A stretch of DNA of 64,000 bases from Variovorax sp. 679 (lineage in GTDB: Bacteria; Pseudomonadota; Gammaproteobacteria; Burkholderiales; Burkholderiaceae_C), in contig NZ_RXFS01000007.1 of NCBI RefSeq assembly GCF_003952185.1, forward strand, positions 372,001-436,000, written 5' to 3'. The notes beneath the pieces were generated by a model that searched no databases, had not been told where the DNA came from, and saw only the letters and a list, made by a program, of their open reading frames with translations. This document shows, piece by piece, positions 43,379 through 52,274 of the stretch. The translations under genes and the position numbers were made by a program. Position 1 is the first letter of the stretch. Every line of letters begins with the position of its first letter.

Positions 43379-44185
43379 TCAGGACCTGGCATCCTGCGTG
43401 ATGCTGTCGAGATACTTGGCCGGCGGCTTTCCCAGCGCCTTCTTGAACATCGTGATGAAGGCCGTCACCGACTCATAGCCGAGATCGCCCGAAACCTGCT
43501 GCACGCTTGCGCCGGAGGCCAGTTCCCGTATTGCGACGACCAAGTGCAATTGCTGACGCCAGCGGCCGAAGGTCAGCCCTGTTTCCTTCACGACCAGACG
43601 TGCCAGGCTGCTCTCGCTGAGGGCGACGCGGCTGGCCCATTCGGCCAGCGTGCTGCGATCGGATGGGTCTTCCGCCAGCGCTGACGCGATCCGCTTCAGC
43701 CGTGGCTCGGTCGAGAGCGGCAGGTGCAGGTGCTGCACGGCCATCCGGGGCAGTTCGCGCAGCAGGACCTTCGTCAGGAGGTCCTCTCTCCCTTCGTCGC
43801 CGTCATCATCAGCGGCCTGATCGGACAACTCGACGATCAGCTCGCGCAGCAACGGTGAGATCGCAAGCGTGCAGCATCGATCCGGCAGGCTGACGACCTC
43901 CGGCTCGATGTAGACGAAGAAGAGCCGGGCATTCGCTGTGGCGAGGTTGCTGTGCGGCATGCCTCCCGGAACCCAGACCCCGCAATGAGGCGGCACCATC
44001 CAAAGGCCGCTGGGGACGCGACACGTGACGCCCCCTCCCAGCGCGAAGACGAGTTGCCCCTTGCGATGCGAATGATCGGGCACCTCCGACCTGGTCCCGA
44101 CGACATCGACGCGCACGGCAATCACCGGCGCGGAGACATCGTCCACGTCGAGGTCCGGCCACGGGTAGCGAAGAGACTGCCGCAT
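43379..44185 (-). CDS. AraC-family transcriptional regulator
   Basis: 268 residues. N-terminal cupin-type sensor (SHRKGQLVFALGGGVTCRV, VPPHCGVWVPGGMPH) and C-terminal double HTH (LAEWASRVALSESSLARLVV; VSGDLGYESVTAFITMFKKALGKPPAKYL). The length and the GYES-x-AF motif are standard. It is divergent from the carboxylesterase gene with 154 nt between, and probably regulates it. Ligand unknown. Confidence 0.9.
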   Translation of the reverse strand: MRQSLRYPWPDLDVDDVSAPVIAVRVDVVGTRSEVPDHSHRKGQLVFALGGGVTCRVPSGLWMVPPHCGVWVPGGMPHSNLATANARLFFVYIEPEVVSLPDRCCTLAISPLLRELIVELSDQAADDDGDEGREDLLTKVLLRELPRMAVQHLHLPLSTEPRLKRIASALAEDPSDRSTLAEWASRVALSESSLARLVVKETGLTFGRWRQQLHLVVAIRELASGASVQQVSGDLGYESVTAFITMFKKALGKPPAKYLDSITQDARS

Positions 44186-44339
44186 GACTGCCTATTTTTA
44201 GCGATCGATTGACGGGATATCCAAATTAATTCGAGAGGGGAGTCGATAAATTTCCGATCGACGAACGGGCAGACCGGAGCATGTCGCTCGCGCCCATTGC
44301 GGGTACCGGTCGGGTGCCCGCAAGACAAGGAGTACGGCC

Positions 44340-45905
44340 ATGCACGCCTTCATGACCTCGAAAGCCGCCGAACTGGGGCCGCAAGTTCGCACCCGGTCCG
44401 GTCACGTCCGCGGCCGCCAGCGGGATGCGAACGGTGTGCTGGCGTTCAAGGGCATGCCGTACGCCGCTCCACCAGTCGGGGCGCTGCGCTGGCGCGCGCC
44501 CCAGCCGCCGACGCCCTGGAGCGGCGTGCGCGATGCACTGGAATTTGGCGCAGGGTGCCTTTCGGCCCTCGAGAACGATCATCGGCCGGGGCCACGCAGC
44601 GAGGATTGCCTCTATCTCAATGTCTGGACCGCCGCGAAGCAGGCTGACGAGAAGAGGCCGGTGATGGTGTGGATCCACGGCGGCGGCTTTCAATTCGGCT
44701 CATCGGCCAATCCCGCCACCGACGGAGGCCTGCTGGCGGCCAAGGGTGTCGTGGTTGTCAGCTTCAACTACCGACTCGGCATCTTCGGATTTCTCGCCCA
44801 TCCCGATCTCGACCTGGAAGCCCCGTCGGGCAACCACGGCCTGCAGGACCAGCTGGCGGCGCTGTGCTGGGTCAAGGCCAACATCGCCGGCTTCGGCGGC
44901 GATCCCGACAACGTCACCTTGTTCGGCGAATCCGCCGGCGCCATGGCCGTCGGCATCCTGATGGCTTCGCCGCTCAGCCACGGGCTGTTCCACAAGGCCA
45001 TCGGCGAAAGCGGCGCCTTCTGGGACGGCAGACACGGGCCGCTCCAGGGTTTCGAAGAAGCCCGGGCACGAGGCCTCGCCTTTGCCCGTCAACAGGGCAA
45101 CGCGTCCATCACGGCCTTGCGCGCCATGCCGGCCGAGCAGTTGAACGCGGCCGCGCCCTGGAGCTTCCAGTCCAGCCCCGTCGTGGCGGCGTTCTCGCCC
45201 GGCATCGACCGTCACGTGGTGCCCGACGCGCCTGCTGCGCGTTTCCTGCGCGGGCAGCAGATGCACATCCCCTTGCTGGCCGGTTGGAACGCCACGGAGG
45301 AATTCCCTTTCCTTTCGCAGTCGCTCCCCGATCGATCGGTCCGAGCCTTTCGTGCCGCGGCCGAGGAAATGTTCGGCAGCGAGCGCATGGCGGATTTCCT
45401 GAAGGCCTACCCGGCCGACACCGACGCGCAGGCAAAGACTTCCGCCGCCGCGCTTACGGGCGACCAAGTGGTCGGCGAGCAGTGCTGGCAGTGGCTTCGA
45501 CTGCATCGAGCAAGCAGCCGCGCGCCCGTGTACGGCTACCTGTTCAGCTACACGTCGCCCTATACGCCGGTCGCCTCGCACGTCACCGAGATCCCGTTCG
45601 TCTTCGGCACGCTGACACCGCAACAGGTGGTCGGCAGCACCACGCCACCGGCCGACGCGGATCGCGCGCTGGCGCGGACGATGATGAGCTATTGGGTGAA
45701 TTTCGCTACGTACGGGGATCCCAACGGCCCCGGACTGCCGCCGTGGCCAGCGTATGGCGAGGAAGACGTCGTGCAGATCTTCGGCTCGACGGTCGAGGCT
45801 GGTGTCAATCCGCAGGCTGTGCGCTTTCGCTTTCTCAGCGGTTTCAGGCAGGACGGGGTTTTGCCGGTGCGTTGGCGTGATGGGCCAATGCGGCCAAGCC
45901 AATGA
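44340..45905 (+). CDS. Type-B carboxylesterase/lipase
   Basis: 521 residues, alpha/beta hydrolase. Begins with family motif FKGMPYAAPPVG-LRW, EDCLYLNVW, oxyanion HGGGFQFGS, nucleophile elbow FGESAGAMAV (Ser about residue 199), Glu and His further on. No signal peptide is evident, so it is likely cytoplasmic. It hydrolyses carboxylic esters; substrate unknown. Divergent from the AraC regulator. Confidence 0.92.
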   Translation: MHAFMTSKAAELGPQVRTRSGHVRGRQRDANGVLAFKGMPYAAPPVGALRWRAPQPPTPWSGVRDALEFGAGCLSALENDHRPGPRSEDCLYLNVWTAAKQADEKRPVMVWIHGGGFQFGSSANPATDGGLLAAKGVVVVSFNYRLGIFGFLAHPDLDLEAPSGNHGLQDQLAALCWVKANIAGFGGDPDNVTLFGESAGAMAVGILMASPLSHGLFHKAIGESGAFWDGRHGPLQGFEEARARGLAFARQQGNASITALRAMPAEQLNAAAPWSFQSSPVVAAFSPGIDRHVVPDAPAARFLRGQQMHIPLLAGWNATEEFPFLSQSLPDRSVRAFRAAAEEMFGSERMADFLKAYPADTDAQAKTSAAALTGDQVVGEQCWQWLRLHRASSRAPVYGYLFSYTSPYTPVASHVTEIPFVFGTLTPQQVVGSTTPPADADRALARTMMSYWVNFATYGDPNGPGLPPWPAYGEEDVVQIFGSTVEAGVNPQAVRFRFLSGFRQDGVLPVRWRDGPMRPSQ

Positions 45906-46749
45906 AAAGTGTGCATCGAGATTCGAGAAGTTCGCATTGCGTGGACGGGCCGATTTACTTTGCGTTCAAGGATGAAGAGATGATGGACAGGCGATCCTGT
46001 GCAAGGCATCGCGAGCGCGCCCGTGACTTCAAAAGCGAAAATCCCTTTGAAATCAACGCATCGCCTTTCATCTGTCATGTCACCCGGCAAATAGTCCTGC
46101 GGACTTACGGGTTAATGCTGGAATTGCCGCTAGCAACAAATTTCGGCTCCTCCCATCTCTTTCCGCCGACATGGGTTAGAGCTTCTCGAAGAACCCCGGC
46201 GATTCGCAGTGACTGTCGAGCGCCAGACGGGAGAGCCTGGCTTTCCAGTTGCTCCCCCGCCACGAAGTCGTCGTCTTCTTCTGGCAGTTGACGGTCTTGC
46301 CGTCGAGGCGGGTCCTCTGATCACCACAGTCCATCTCGCTGGACCCGCGCGACCGGCCCAGAGACTGCCATGTCGTACATGGTTCTTCGCATAGTCCCTG
46401 GGTACAGAAGCGCGTCATTTGACCCCCCACGCGCTAGCGTAGCCGCGACACACGCGGTGTCCCCGAAAGACAACGAATCTCTTCCTTGCCCGATCTCGGA
46501 TGGACAGTTGCTCACGCAATGCCCAACGTCTGATGACACTCAGTGTCGCCACGTCAATCACTCCTGTGCTCCTGCCGCTAAAAGCAGCAGGTTAGGGTTA
46601 CTACGTGGGTCAGTTTTAGATGGAAATCACACCGTCAACTGGGTCACTTCTGGATGGAAATCAACATTCTCCCCACTGCCGGAGCAGAAGAAGAGCAAAC
46701 GCCGCAGCCAAACCACCGACGAGCGTTGAGCGGATAACGGACTTTTCGC
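45906..46749. other. 844-nt gene-poor stretch with insertion-sequence remnants
   Basis: No reading frame here looks coding; short frames have biased composition. It contains IS21-type end repeats at its right side. It probably is the decayed scar of one or more insertion sequences between the esterase and the radical SAM gene. Confidence 0.55.
46607..46666 (+). repeat. IS21-family-like end repeats (remnant)
   Basis: GGGTCAGTTTTAGATGGAAA and GGGTCACTTCTGGATGGAAA start at 46607 and 46641; both continue TCA(A)CA. Repeats of this type form the ends of IS21-family elements. No istA or istB gene remains in view. Confidence 0.55.
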
Positions 46750-48054
46750 ATGTTTACCCTCCACTGCTCGGATGCAGACGGAAAGTCCGTGAGCCTGCGC
46801 TACGCGCCTCACGCGAGCTCACTGACCAACATGGATGGAACGCCGGTTCTCGCGAACCGGAAGGCCAGGGAGCATCCCGCCTGGGAAGATGCCGTGCGCG
46901 TCAGCCCAGGACATCCTGGACGAAAGCTCGCGAATCCATCCGTTCTCAAGATCCAGTTGGGCTTGGGATGCAACTACACCTGCTCGTACTGCAATCAATC
47001 CAGTCAGGTCGACTCGATGGCCATGACCAAGACGGCAGACGCGCATTCGTTCCTGCAGGACCTGGAGAAATGGCTCAAGGAGCCTCCCTCGCGCATCGAG
47101 TTCTGGGGTGGAGAACCCCTGCTGTACTTCAGAAAGCTCGCCATTCTTGTTCCCGAGCTGGACAGGAGATTTCCAGACGCCGAGTTCTGCATGGTCACCA
47201 ACGGGAGTTTGCTGACCCAGGAGATCCTTGACTTCATCGCTCGCTACGACATCTGCATTACCGTGTCCCATGACGGCCCCGGTCAGCATTTGCGCGGGGA
47301 GGATCCTTTCGACAACCCTCCCCGGGCCAGCCTGCTGAAAGCATTGTGGAATGAGCGGAAAACAGGTGAGCGGATGTGGTTCAGTTCGGTGCTGACTCCC
47401 GGCAACAGCGATCCGGCCGCATTGCGCCGCTGGTTTGTCGAAAAACTGAACGACGAGTCGGTCGTTACTTCGCTGGAGGGAGTGGTTGCCACGCACGACG
47501 ACCAGTCCCTTGCAGGGCCTGGTGTCTGGAGCCCCGAGCAATACGGATCGCTGAAGAACGCCGTGGCCTCGTCATTCGAGACCGGCGAGGCACTTCTGAT
47601 CCCGGCCCTCAGAGACAAAGCCAGGAGCTTCATGGAATCCCTCCTGATGGGGACCCCCTCGAGTTCGATGGGCCAGAAGTGCGGGATGGACCGTAGCGAC
47701 CACGTCGCCGTCGATCTGCACTCCAACGTGCTCACATGCCACAACACCGGAGCCAACGCGCAGCACGGGCTCGGGTCCGCCCTGGCAATGGATGACATCC
47801 GTCTCGACACATCCACCCATTGGGCGTATCGCGAATGCTGCAGCCACTGCCCGGTACTTCAATTGTGCGGGGGGTCATGCATGTATCTTGAAGGCGAGCA
47901 GTTCGCCCAGTCATGCGAGAACGAATACCAGTTTGGCCTTGGCGTCCTCGACGGAACGTTGCGCCGGGCTTTGGGATTGAAGCTGGAAAGCATTGAAGGA
48001 GACATCCGACGCCCAGCTCGGCGAAAGGTGATCTCGATCGTTGCCCAGGCTTGA
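46750..48054 (+). CDS. Radical SAM/SPASM domain protein
   Basis: 434 residues. Radical SAM cluster CNYTCSYCNQ (C-x3-C-x2-C, about residues 77-84), then FWGGEPLLYF (GGE motif), VTNGSLLT and VSHDGPGQH. C-terminal SPASM/twitch cysteines: QKCGMDRSD, VLTCHNTG, RECCSHCPVLQLCGGSC and QSCENE. These bind auxiliary [4Fe-4S] clusters, as in sulfatase-maturing and peptide-modifying enzymes. Substrate peptide not identified; no sulfatase or clear precursor gene is adjacent. Directly behind IS-like repeats. Confidence 0.88.
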   Translation: MFTLHCSDADGKSVSLRYAPHASSLTNMDGTPVLANRKAREHPAWEDAVRVSPGHPGRKLANPSVLKIQLGLGCNYTCSYCNQSSQVDSMAMTKTADAHSFLQDLEKWLKEPPSRIEFWGGEPLLYFRKLAILVPELDRRFPDAEFCMVTNGSLLTQEILDFIARYDICITVSHDGPGQHLRGEDPFDNPPRASLLKALWNERKTGERMWFSSVLTPGNSDPAALRRWFVEKLNDESVVTSLEGVVATHDDQSLAGPGVWSPEQYGSLKNAVASSFETGEALLIPALRDKARSFMESLLMGTPSSSMGQKCGMDRSDHVAVDLHSNVLTCHNTGANAQHGLGSALAMDDIRLDTSTHWAYRECCSHCPVLQLCGGSCMYLEGEQFAQSCENEYQFGLGVLDGTLRRALGLKLESIEGDIRRPARRKVISIVAQA

Positions 48055-48106
48055 TCACCCTGTCGCGGCAAAGTCCAGGCTTGGCTCCGGCTGAACTTCA
48101 GAGTGG

Positions 48107-48760
48107 CTAGGGACACCCCAGCCTGAACTGCCTGTCCCGCGTGCGCCGCCGCTCTTCGCGCAGCCAATCCTGCGAGTAGGTTCCCTGCGGCTGCCGTCCG
48201 AGCGCATCGAGCCACTTGATGCGCTCGGCGAGTTCGCTGCACTCGGCCATGCCGCGATCGACGTTCTGCGCCACTTGCCGCTCGTACTGCTGCTGTTGCG
48301 CAGCGATGACCGCGTTGTTCCGGATCGATGCCTCGCGGTCCTGCGGACTCATTCCGTCCGCGATGTTCACGTCGCGCCGCAGGCGGACGGTGGTGGCACG
48401 CGAACCTTCGGGGCAAGGCCCGTCGGAATACGCAGCCTTGCCTGACGGCGCGAGGCACTTCGTCACCTCGAAGGTGTCGGGCGTGGTCGCGCCTCCCTGG
48501 GAGGGCGAAGGCGCCACAGGAGGCGAGGGGCGGGCGGTTGTCGAGGGCTGTGTTGCCACAGGAGGTGTGGCGATCGGGCGGTGCGCGGGGCGTTGCGTCA
48601 GCAACCATTCGGCCGCCAGATAGAACAGGAACACCACGAGTACCGCCAACGCCAGCCACAGCGCCAGGTGGCGCTCCGGCCTGGGCCGCAAGCCTCGCTC
48701 CCACGCGGTCATCGCCTCGCGGCGTTCGCGCATCGCGTCGTGTTCGTCGTCGGTGCTCAT
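48107..48760 (-). CDS. Hypothetical single-pass membrane protein with DUF4124-like segment
   Basis: 217 residues. Cytoplasmic charged N-terminus (DDEHDAMRERREAMTAWERG), one membrane helix (about residues 32-52), Pro/Thr-rich spacer, then a periplasmic part with CLAPSGKAAYSDGPCPEGSR, which is the short Cys-containing pattern of DUF4124-type modules. Ends with an Arg-rich helix and Cys (FRLGCP). ATG 48760 avoids an upstream frame of unlikely composition. Function unknown. Confidence 0.7.
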   Translation of the reverse strand: MSTDDEHDAMRERREAMTAWERGLRPRPERHLALWLALAVLVVFLFYLAAEWLLTQRPAHRPIATPPVATQPSTTARPSPPVAPSPSQGGATTPDTFEVTKCLAPSGKAAYSDGPCPEGSRATTVRLRRDVNIADGMSPQDREASIRNNAVIAAQQQQYERQVAQNVDRGMAECSELAERIKWLDALGRQPQGTYSQDWLREERRRTRDRQFRLGCP

Positions 48761-49022
48761 GGAGCCGCAGTATCTGCGTTGTGCACCCTGGCCATCCACC
48801 CTCGCCGAGTCCGTGCCCAGACCCACCGAATCAGGGTTTCCCTGAGGTTTGTTAATAAAAGTAGCCGGCAGCCGCGTCACACGGTCGTCATCAGCTATGA
48901 AAACAATAGCATTCAGTTCCAATCCGAAGATCGTTCCTCGTAAACGCTATATCTAGCCCGACTCTTGCTAAGCAAAATCCCCAACGGATTTCACGTCACG
49001 CAAGATCGAGGACCACACAGCA

Positions 49023-49544
49023 ATGAAACCTATGCGTCTCCGCCGGCCGCTGGCCGCGCTGGTATTGGGCGGTACCGCAGCATTCCTCGGGGCCGTGACT
49101 TCGGCCCACGCGTTCTCGAACCCGCCCATCCAAGTGGCGCAGGGCATCGAATACATGTGCGGTGGCGCCGCGAAGGACGAGGCCGCGTTCATGGAAATGG
49201 TGGCGCCGCGCTGGGCCGCGACCATCGAATTCGGCGTGAGCGACGGCAAGGGCACGCAGCAGCCCGGCTTCCCGGCCAAGGCCGCCATCGAGGTGCGCCA
49301 GAAATACACCGGCCAGGTGGTGATGGACGTGCAGTCGCAAGGCCCCTACATGCTCGCGCGCCTCAATCCAGGCGCCTATGACGTGAACGTGACGCTCGGC
49401 GGTCTCACGCTGACGCAATCACTGGTGGTGATTGCCGGTGTGCCGGCGCGAGCCTCGTTCGTGTGGCCGTCGAATTTCGACATGGCCTCGGTGACGCCGC
49501 CGCAAACACAGACGCTGGCGCAGACCTCTTCCGCCGCCCGCTGA
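49023..49544 (+). CDS. Secreted protein, carboxypeptidase-regulatory-like fold (paralogue 1)
   Basis: 173 residues. Signal peptide (about residues 1-30, ends SAHA). Mature part has GIEYMCGGAAKDEAAFMEMV, RWAATIEFGVSD, and beta-rich YMLARLNPGAYDVNVTLGG, LTQSLVVIAGVPARASFVWP, like a carboxypeptidase regulatory or CNA-B beta-sandwich. Closely related to the next gene, 124 nt downstream across a terminator: a tandem duplication. Function unknown. Confidence 0.75.
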   Translation: MKPMRLRRPLAALVLGGTAAFLGAVTSAHAFSNPPIQVAQGIEYMCGGAAKDEAAFMEMVAPRWAATIEFGVSDGKGTQQPGFPAKAAIEVRQKYTGQVVMDVQSQGPYMLARLNPGAYDVNVTLGGLTLTQSLVVIAGVPARASFVWPSNFDMASVTPPQTQTLAQTSSAAR

Positions 49545-49555
49545 GCAGGCAGCGA

Positions 49556-49587
49556 CGGGCACGCTCCACCGCGTGCCCGCTCTTTTT
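49556..49587 (+). terminator. Terminator between the secreted paralogues
   Basis: CGGGCACGC, loop TCCACC, GCGTGCCCG, then CTCTTTTTCC, 11 nt after the stop. Confidence 0.85.
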
Positions 49588-49668
49588 CCAGGTCAGCTTT
49601 TCCTAAGCCGCGCCCCGCACAGTGGCACCGTGGCTTCCCGCCACGCCAGGAAAGAAAGGATTCAGACC

Positions 49669-50160
49669 ATGACCCCCCGTCTTCCATCACTGCGTCCGAT
49701 GCGGGCGCTGGCGGCCGCGATGTTCTGCGGTGCCGTCCTGCTTGGCGCGCTGTCGTCGGCCCAGGCGGCGGTGAACCCGCCGATCTACATGACGCACGGT
49801 GTCGAGTACATGAGCGGCGGCATCGGCAGCGACGAGGCCCAGCTGATGGAGACGGTATCGCCGCGCTGGCCCGCGACGTTCGAATTCGCGATCAAGGACC
49901 ACAAGGGTGCCGATTTCGCGGCCAACGTGCACGTGACGGTGCGCGACAGCAGCGGCGTGGCGTTGCTCGACAACGTGGTCTCGGGCGGCCCCTTCATGGT
50001 CGCGCGCCTGGACCCGGGCAACTATCAGGTCGAGGCACGAATCGGCAGCCAGGTGCTGAAGCAGGAGCTGCGCGTGCCGCAGGGCGCGCCGGCCAAGGCG
50101 ACCTTCGTCTGGCCCGCCGGCACCGACATGGCTTCGGCGGGCACGCGCCCGGTGCAGTAA
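49669..50160 (+). CDS. Secreted protein, carboxypeptidase-regulatory-like fold (paralogue 2)
   Basis: 163 residues with signal peptide (ends SAQA at about residue 33). The same pattern as paralogue 1: NPPIYMTHGVEYMSGGIG, EAQLMETVSPRWPATFEFAI, GPFMVARLDPGNYQVEARIG, LRVPQGAPAKATFVWPAGTDMAS. The Cys of copy 1 (YMCGG) is Ser here (YMSGG). Start ATG 49669 follows AAAGAAAGGA. The strong terminator between the copies means it has its own promoter. Confidence 0.75.
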   Translation: MTPRLPSLRPMRALAAAMFCGAVLLGALSSAQAAVNPPIYMTHGVEYMSGGIGSDEAQLMETVSPRWPATFEFAIKDHKGADFAANVHVTVRDSSGVALLDNVVSGGPFMVARLDPGNYQVEARIGSQVLKQELRVPQGAPAKATFVWPAGTDMASAGTRPVQ

Positions 50161-50294
50161 CACAGCGAAAGTGGGCGCCGGCACCGCATCCGGCCGGCGC
50201 GCAAACCGCAGGCCGGGTGAAGCCACAAGGCCTGCTATCCGGGTGCCTTGCGCTATAGAAAAAATAGCGACCGAGGCGCCTCGCGGTATCTTGA

Positions 50295-51545
50295 ATGCGC
50301 GGCATGCGCCTTGCAGATGGCATGTCCCGGGCAGTGCCCGACCCCGTTGCCCCGATGCCGATCCGTCCCCTGAGCGCCCTGACCGCGCTGTTGCACGTCT
50401 ATATCGCGCTGCGCCTGCTGCCCGCGCTGGCGGTGCTCACGCCCGCATGGCCGCTGGCGCTGCTCGCGCTGGTGGTGTCGGCGGCCACGATTCCGCTGCC
50501 TTTCGTCTCGTCGCGCCGTGGCGGGCGCAGCTCCCCGCGAAGCGATGTGCTGAAGTGGATCGGCCTGATCAGCATGGGCTGGTTCTCGTCGATGTTCGTG
50601 CTGACGCTGGTGCGTGATGCCAGCCTGCTGCTGGCCTGGCTCGCGGGCGCGCTGGGCGGCGTGCAGGTGCAATGGAACGCCCTGCGCCCGTGGAGCGCGC
50701 TGGCGGTGCTGGCGATGGCCACGGCCACGTCGGCGATCGGTTTCCTCAACGCGCGCCGCACGGCGGGCGTGAAGCGGGTGGACGTGCCGATCCGCGGCCT
50801 GCCGCAGGCGCTCGAGGGCTTCAGCATCGCGCAACTCAGCGACATCCACGTGGGGCCGACGATCCGCAGCGCCTACATCCAGCGCATCGTCGACGCGGTG
50901 AACCGCCTCGGCGCCGACGCCATCGCGATCACCGGCGACCTGGTCGACGGCAGCGTGCCCGAACTGCGCGAGCACATCGCACCGCTGGCCGGGCTGCGCG
51001 CGCGCCACGGCACCTTCGTGGTCACGGGCAACCACGAGTACTACGCGGGCGCGCATGCCTGGATCGACGAACTGCGCCGGCTGGGCCTGAAGGTGCTGCT
51101 CAACGAGCACGTGGTGCTGCAGACGCGCAACGTGCGCGGCGCGCAGACCGACGAAGAGCTGTTCGAAAGCGCACTGGTGCTGGCCGGCGTGACCGACTTC
51201 ACCGCCGGGCATTTCGACGCGGCCCACGCGAGCGATCCGCACCTGGCGCTGCACGACGCACCGCCGCTGGTGCACACGCGCGTGCTGCTCGCGCACCAGC
51301 CGCGCAGCGCGCCGCTGGCGGCCGCGGCCGGCTATCAGCTGCAGCTGTCGGGCCACACGCACGGCGGCCAGTTCTTCCCGTGGAACCTGTTCGTGCCGAT
51401 GCAGCAGCCCTTCACGGCCGGCCTGCACCGCCTGCACGACATGTGGGTGTATGTGAGCCGGGGCACCGGCTACTGGGGCCCGCCGAAGCGCTTCGGCGCG
51501 CCTTCCGAGATCACGCTGCTGACGCTGGTGACCGCGAAGAACTGA
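50295..51545 (+). CDS. Membrane-anchored metallophosphoesterase (YkuE-like)
   Basis: 416 residues. About four membrane helices in the first 155 residues, then a calcineurin-like phosphoesterase domain: QLSDIHVGP (D-x-H), ITGDLVDG (GD), TGNHEYYAG (GNHE), then LLAHQPRS and SGHTHGGQFFPW (GH-x-H). All five metal-binding motifs are present. Likely an active two-metal enzyme at the membrane. The first 20 residues are uncertain; ATG 50355 (MPIRPLSALT) is an alternative start. A short ATG-poor region lies upstream without a clear ribosome site. Confidence 0.88.
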   Translation: MRGMRLADGMSRAVPDPVAPMPIRPLSALTALLHVYIALRLLPALAVLTPAWPLALLALVVSAATIPLPFVSSRRGGRSSPRSDVLKWIGLISMGWFSSMFVLTLVRDASLLLAWLAGALGGVQVQWNALRPWSALAVLAMATATSAIGFLNARRTAGVKRVDVPIRGLPQALEGFSIAQLSDIHVGPTIRSAYIQRIVDAVNRLGADAIAITGDLVDGSVPELREHIAPLAGLRARHGTFVVTGNHEYYAGAHAWIDELRRLGLKVLLNEHVVLQTRNVRGAQTDEELFESALVLAGVTDFTAGHFDAAHASDPHLALHDAPPLVHTRVLLAHQPRSAPLAAAAGYQLQLSGHTHGGQFFPWNLFVPMQQPFTAGLHRLHDMWVYVSRGTGYWGPPKRFGAPSEITLLTLVTAKN

Positions 51546-51555
51546 AGAATCTCGG

Positions 51556-52053
51556 TCAGGAATCCAGCCCCGACAGCCGGCGCGCATTGGAGGTTGCCGC
51601 GGCGTGGATCGGCTTCAGGCCCTGGCGCGCAATGCGCGCCGCTATTGCCGGCAGTTCGCTCGCCGCATCGACCGTGTCGGCGGCCGATTGCACGAAGGCA
51701 TCGCCATGCGCGGCCGCCTGCGCCGGCGTGACGCTGCCCGCGAGCGAGAAGAAAGCCGTCGTGCTCTGAAACCATTGCTGCACCACCCGGTTGGCGAGCG
51801 AGAAATGGCTGCTGTGCCATTGCTTCGCCATTGCCATGCCCGATTCGCTCGCGGCCGCGAGCTTCTCCTGTCCCATGAGCTGGAACTCGGCAAGATCGTC
51901 CTCGCTGGGCGCGAGCCCTGCGCGGGCCATGCGCCCGGTGCGCATGCCGATCACGAGGCCGGACGACAGCAGCATCTCGTGGGTCTTGAGCGCCAGGTCG
52001 AACCACTGCATGAGCGGATGGGTCAGACGGGCGGCGGATGTAAGAGATGACAT
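51556..52053 (-). CDS. Polyhydroxyalkanoate granule-associated phasin-like protein
   Basis: 165 residues, all-helical, rich in Ala/Ser/Gln with amphipathic pattern (LTHPLMQWFDLALKTHEMLL, LAEFQLMGQEKLAAASES, FFSLAGSVTPAQAAAHGDAF). It matches short phasins that coat PHA granules in Burkholderiales. No PHA synthase is nearby, so the role is inferred. Convergent with the phosphoesterase gene, 10 nt apart. Confidence 0.68.
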   Translation of the reverse strand: MSSLTSAARLTHPLMQWFDLALKTHEMLLSSGLVIGMRTGRMARAGLAPSEDDLAEFQLMGQEKLAAASESGMAMAKQWHSSHFSLANRVVQQWFQSTTAFFSLAGSVTPAQAAAHGDAFVQSAADTVDAASELPAIAARIARQGLKPIHAAATSNARRLSGLDS

Positions 52054-52274
52054 GTGGGAAGGCGCGATTGGGCTTGAAGGAGGTCAGACCACTATAGGCT
52101 TCGGAGGCCGCGAATGTTGCGGTGCAACAAATTTGGCTCTGCATTTTTGTTGATCAAGTTCCGTTTTCCGATGTGGAAATTACGTGCGAAACGGATGTTG
52201 GATGCGGCGGAAATTAATGATGCCGTCTTATTTCCGCCTCGGGCGAGGGCTTCGTCCGGCTGCGCTGCACCTTT

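Noticed and set aside
46176..46430. 84-codon minus-strand frame in the gene-poor stretch
   Set aside because: No family recognised, no ribosome site and unlikely composition; treated as part of decayed insertion-sequence DNA.
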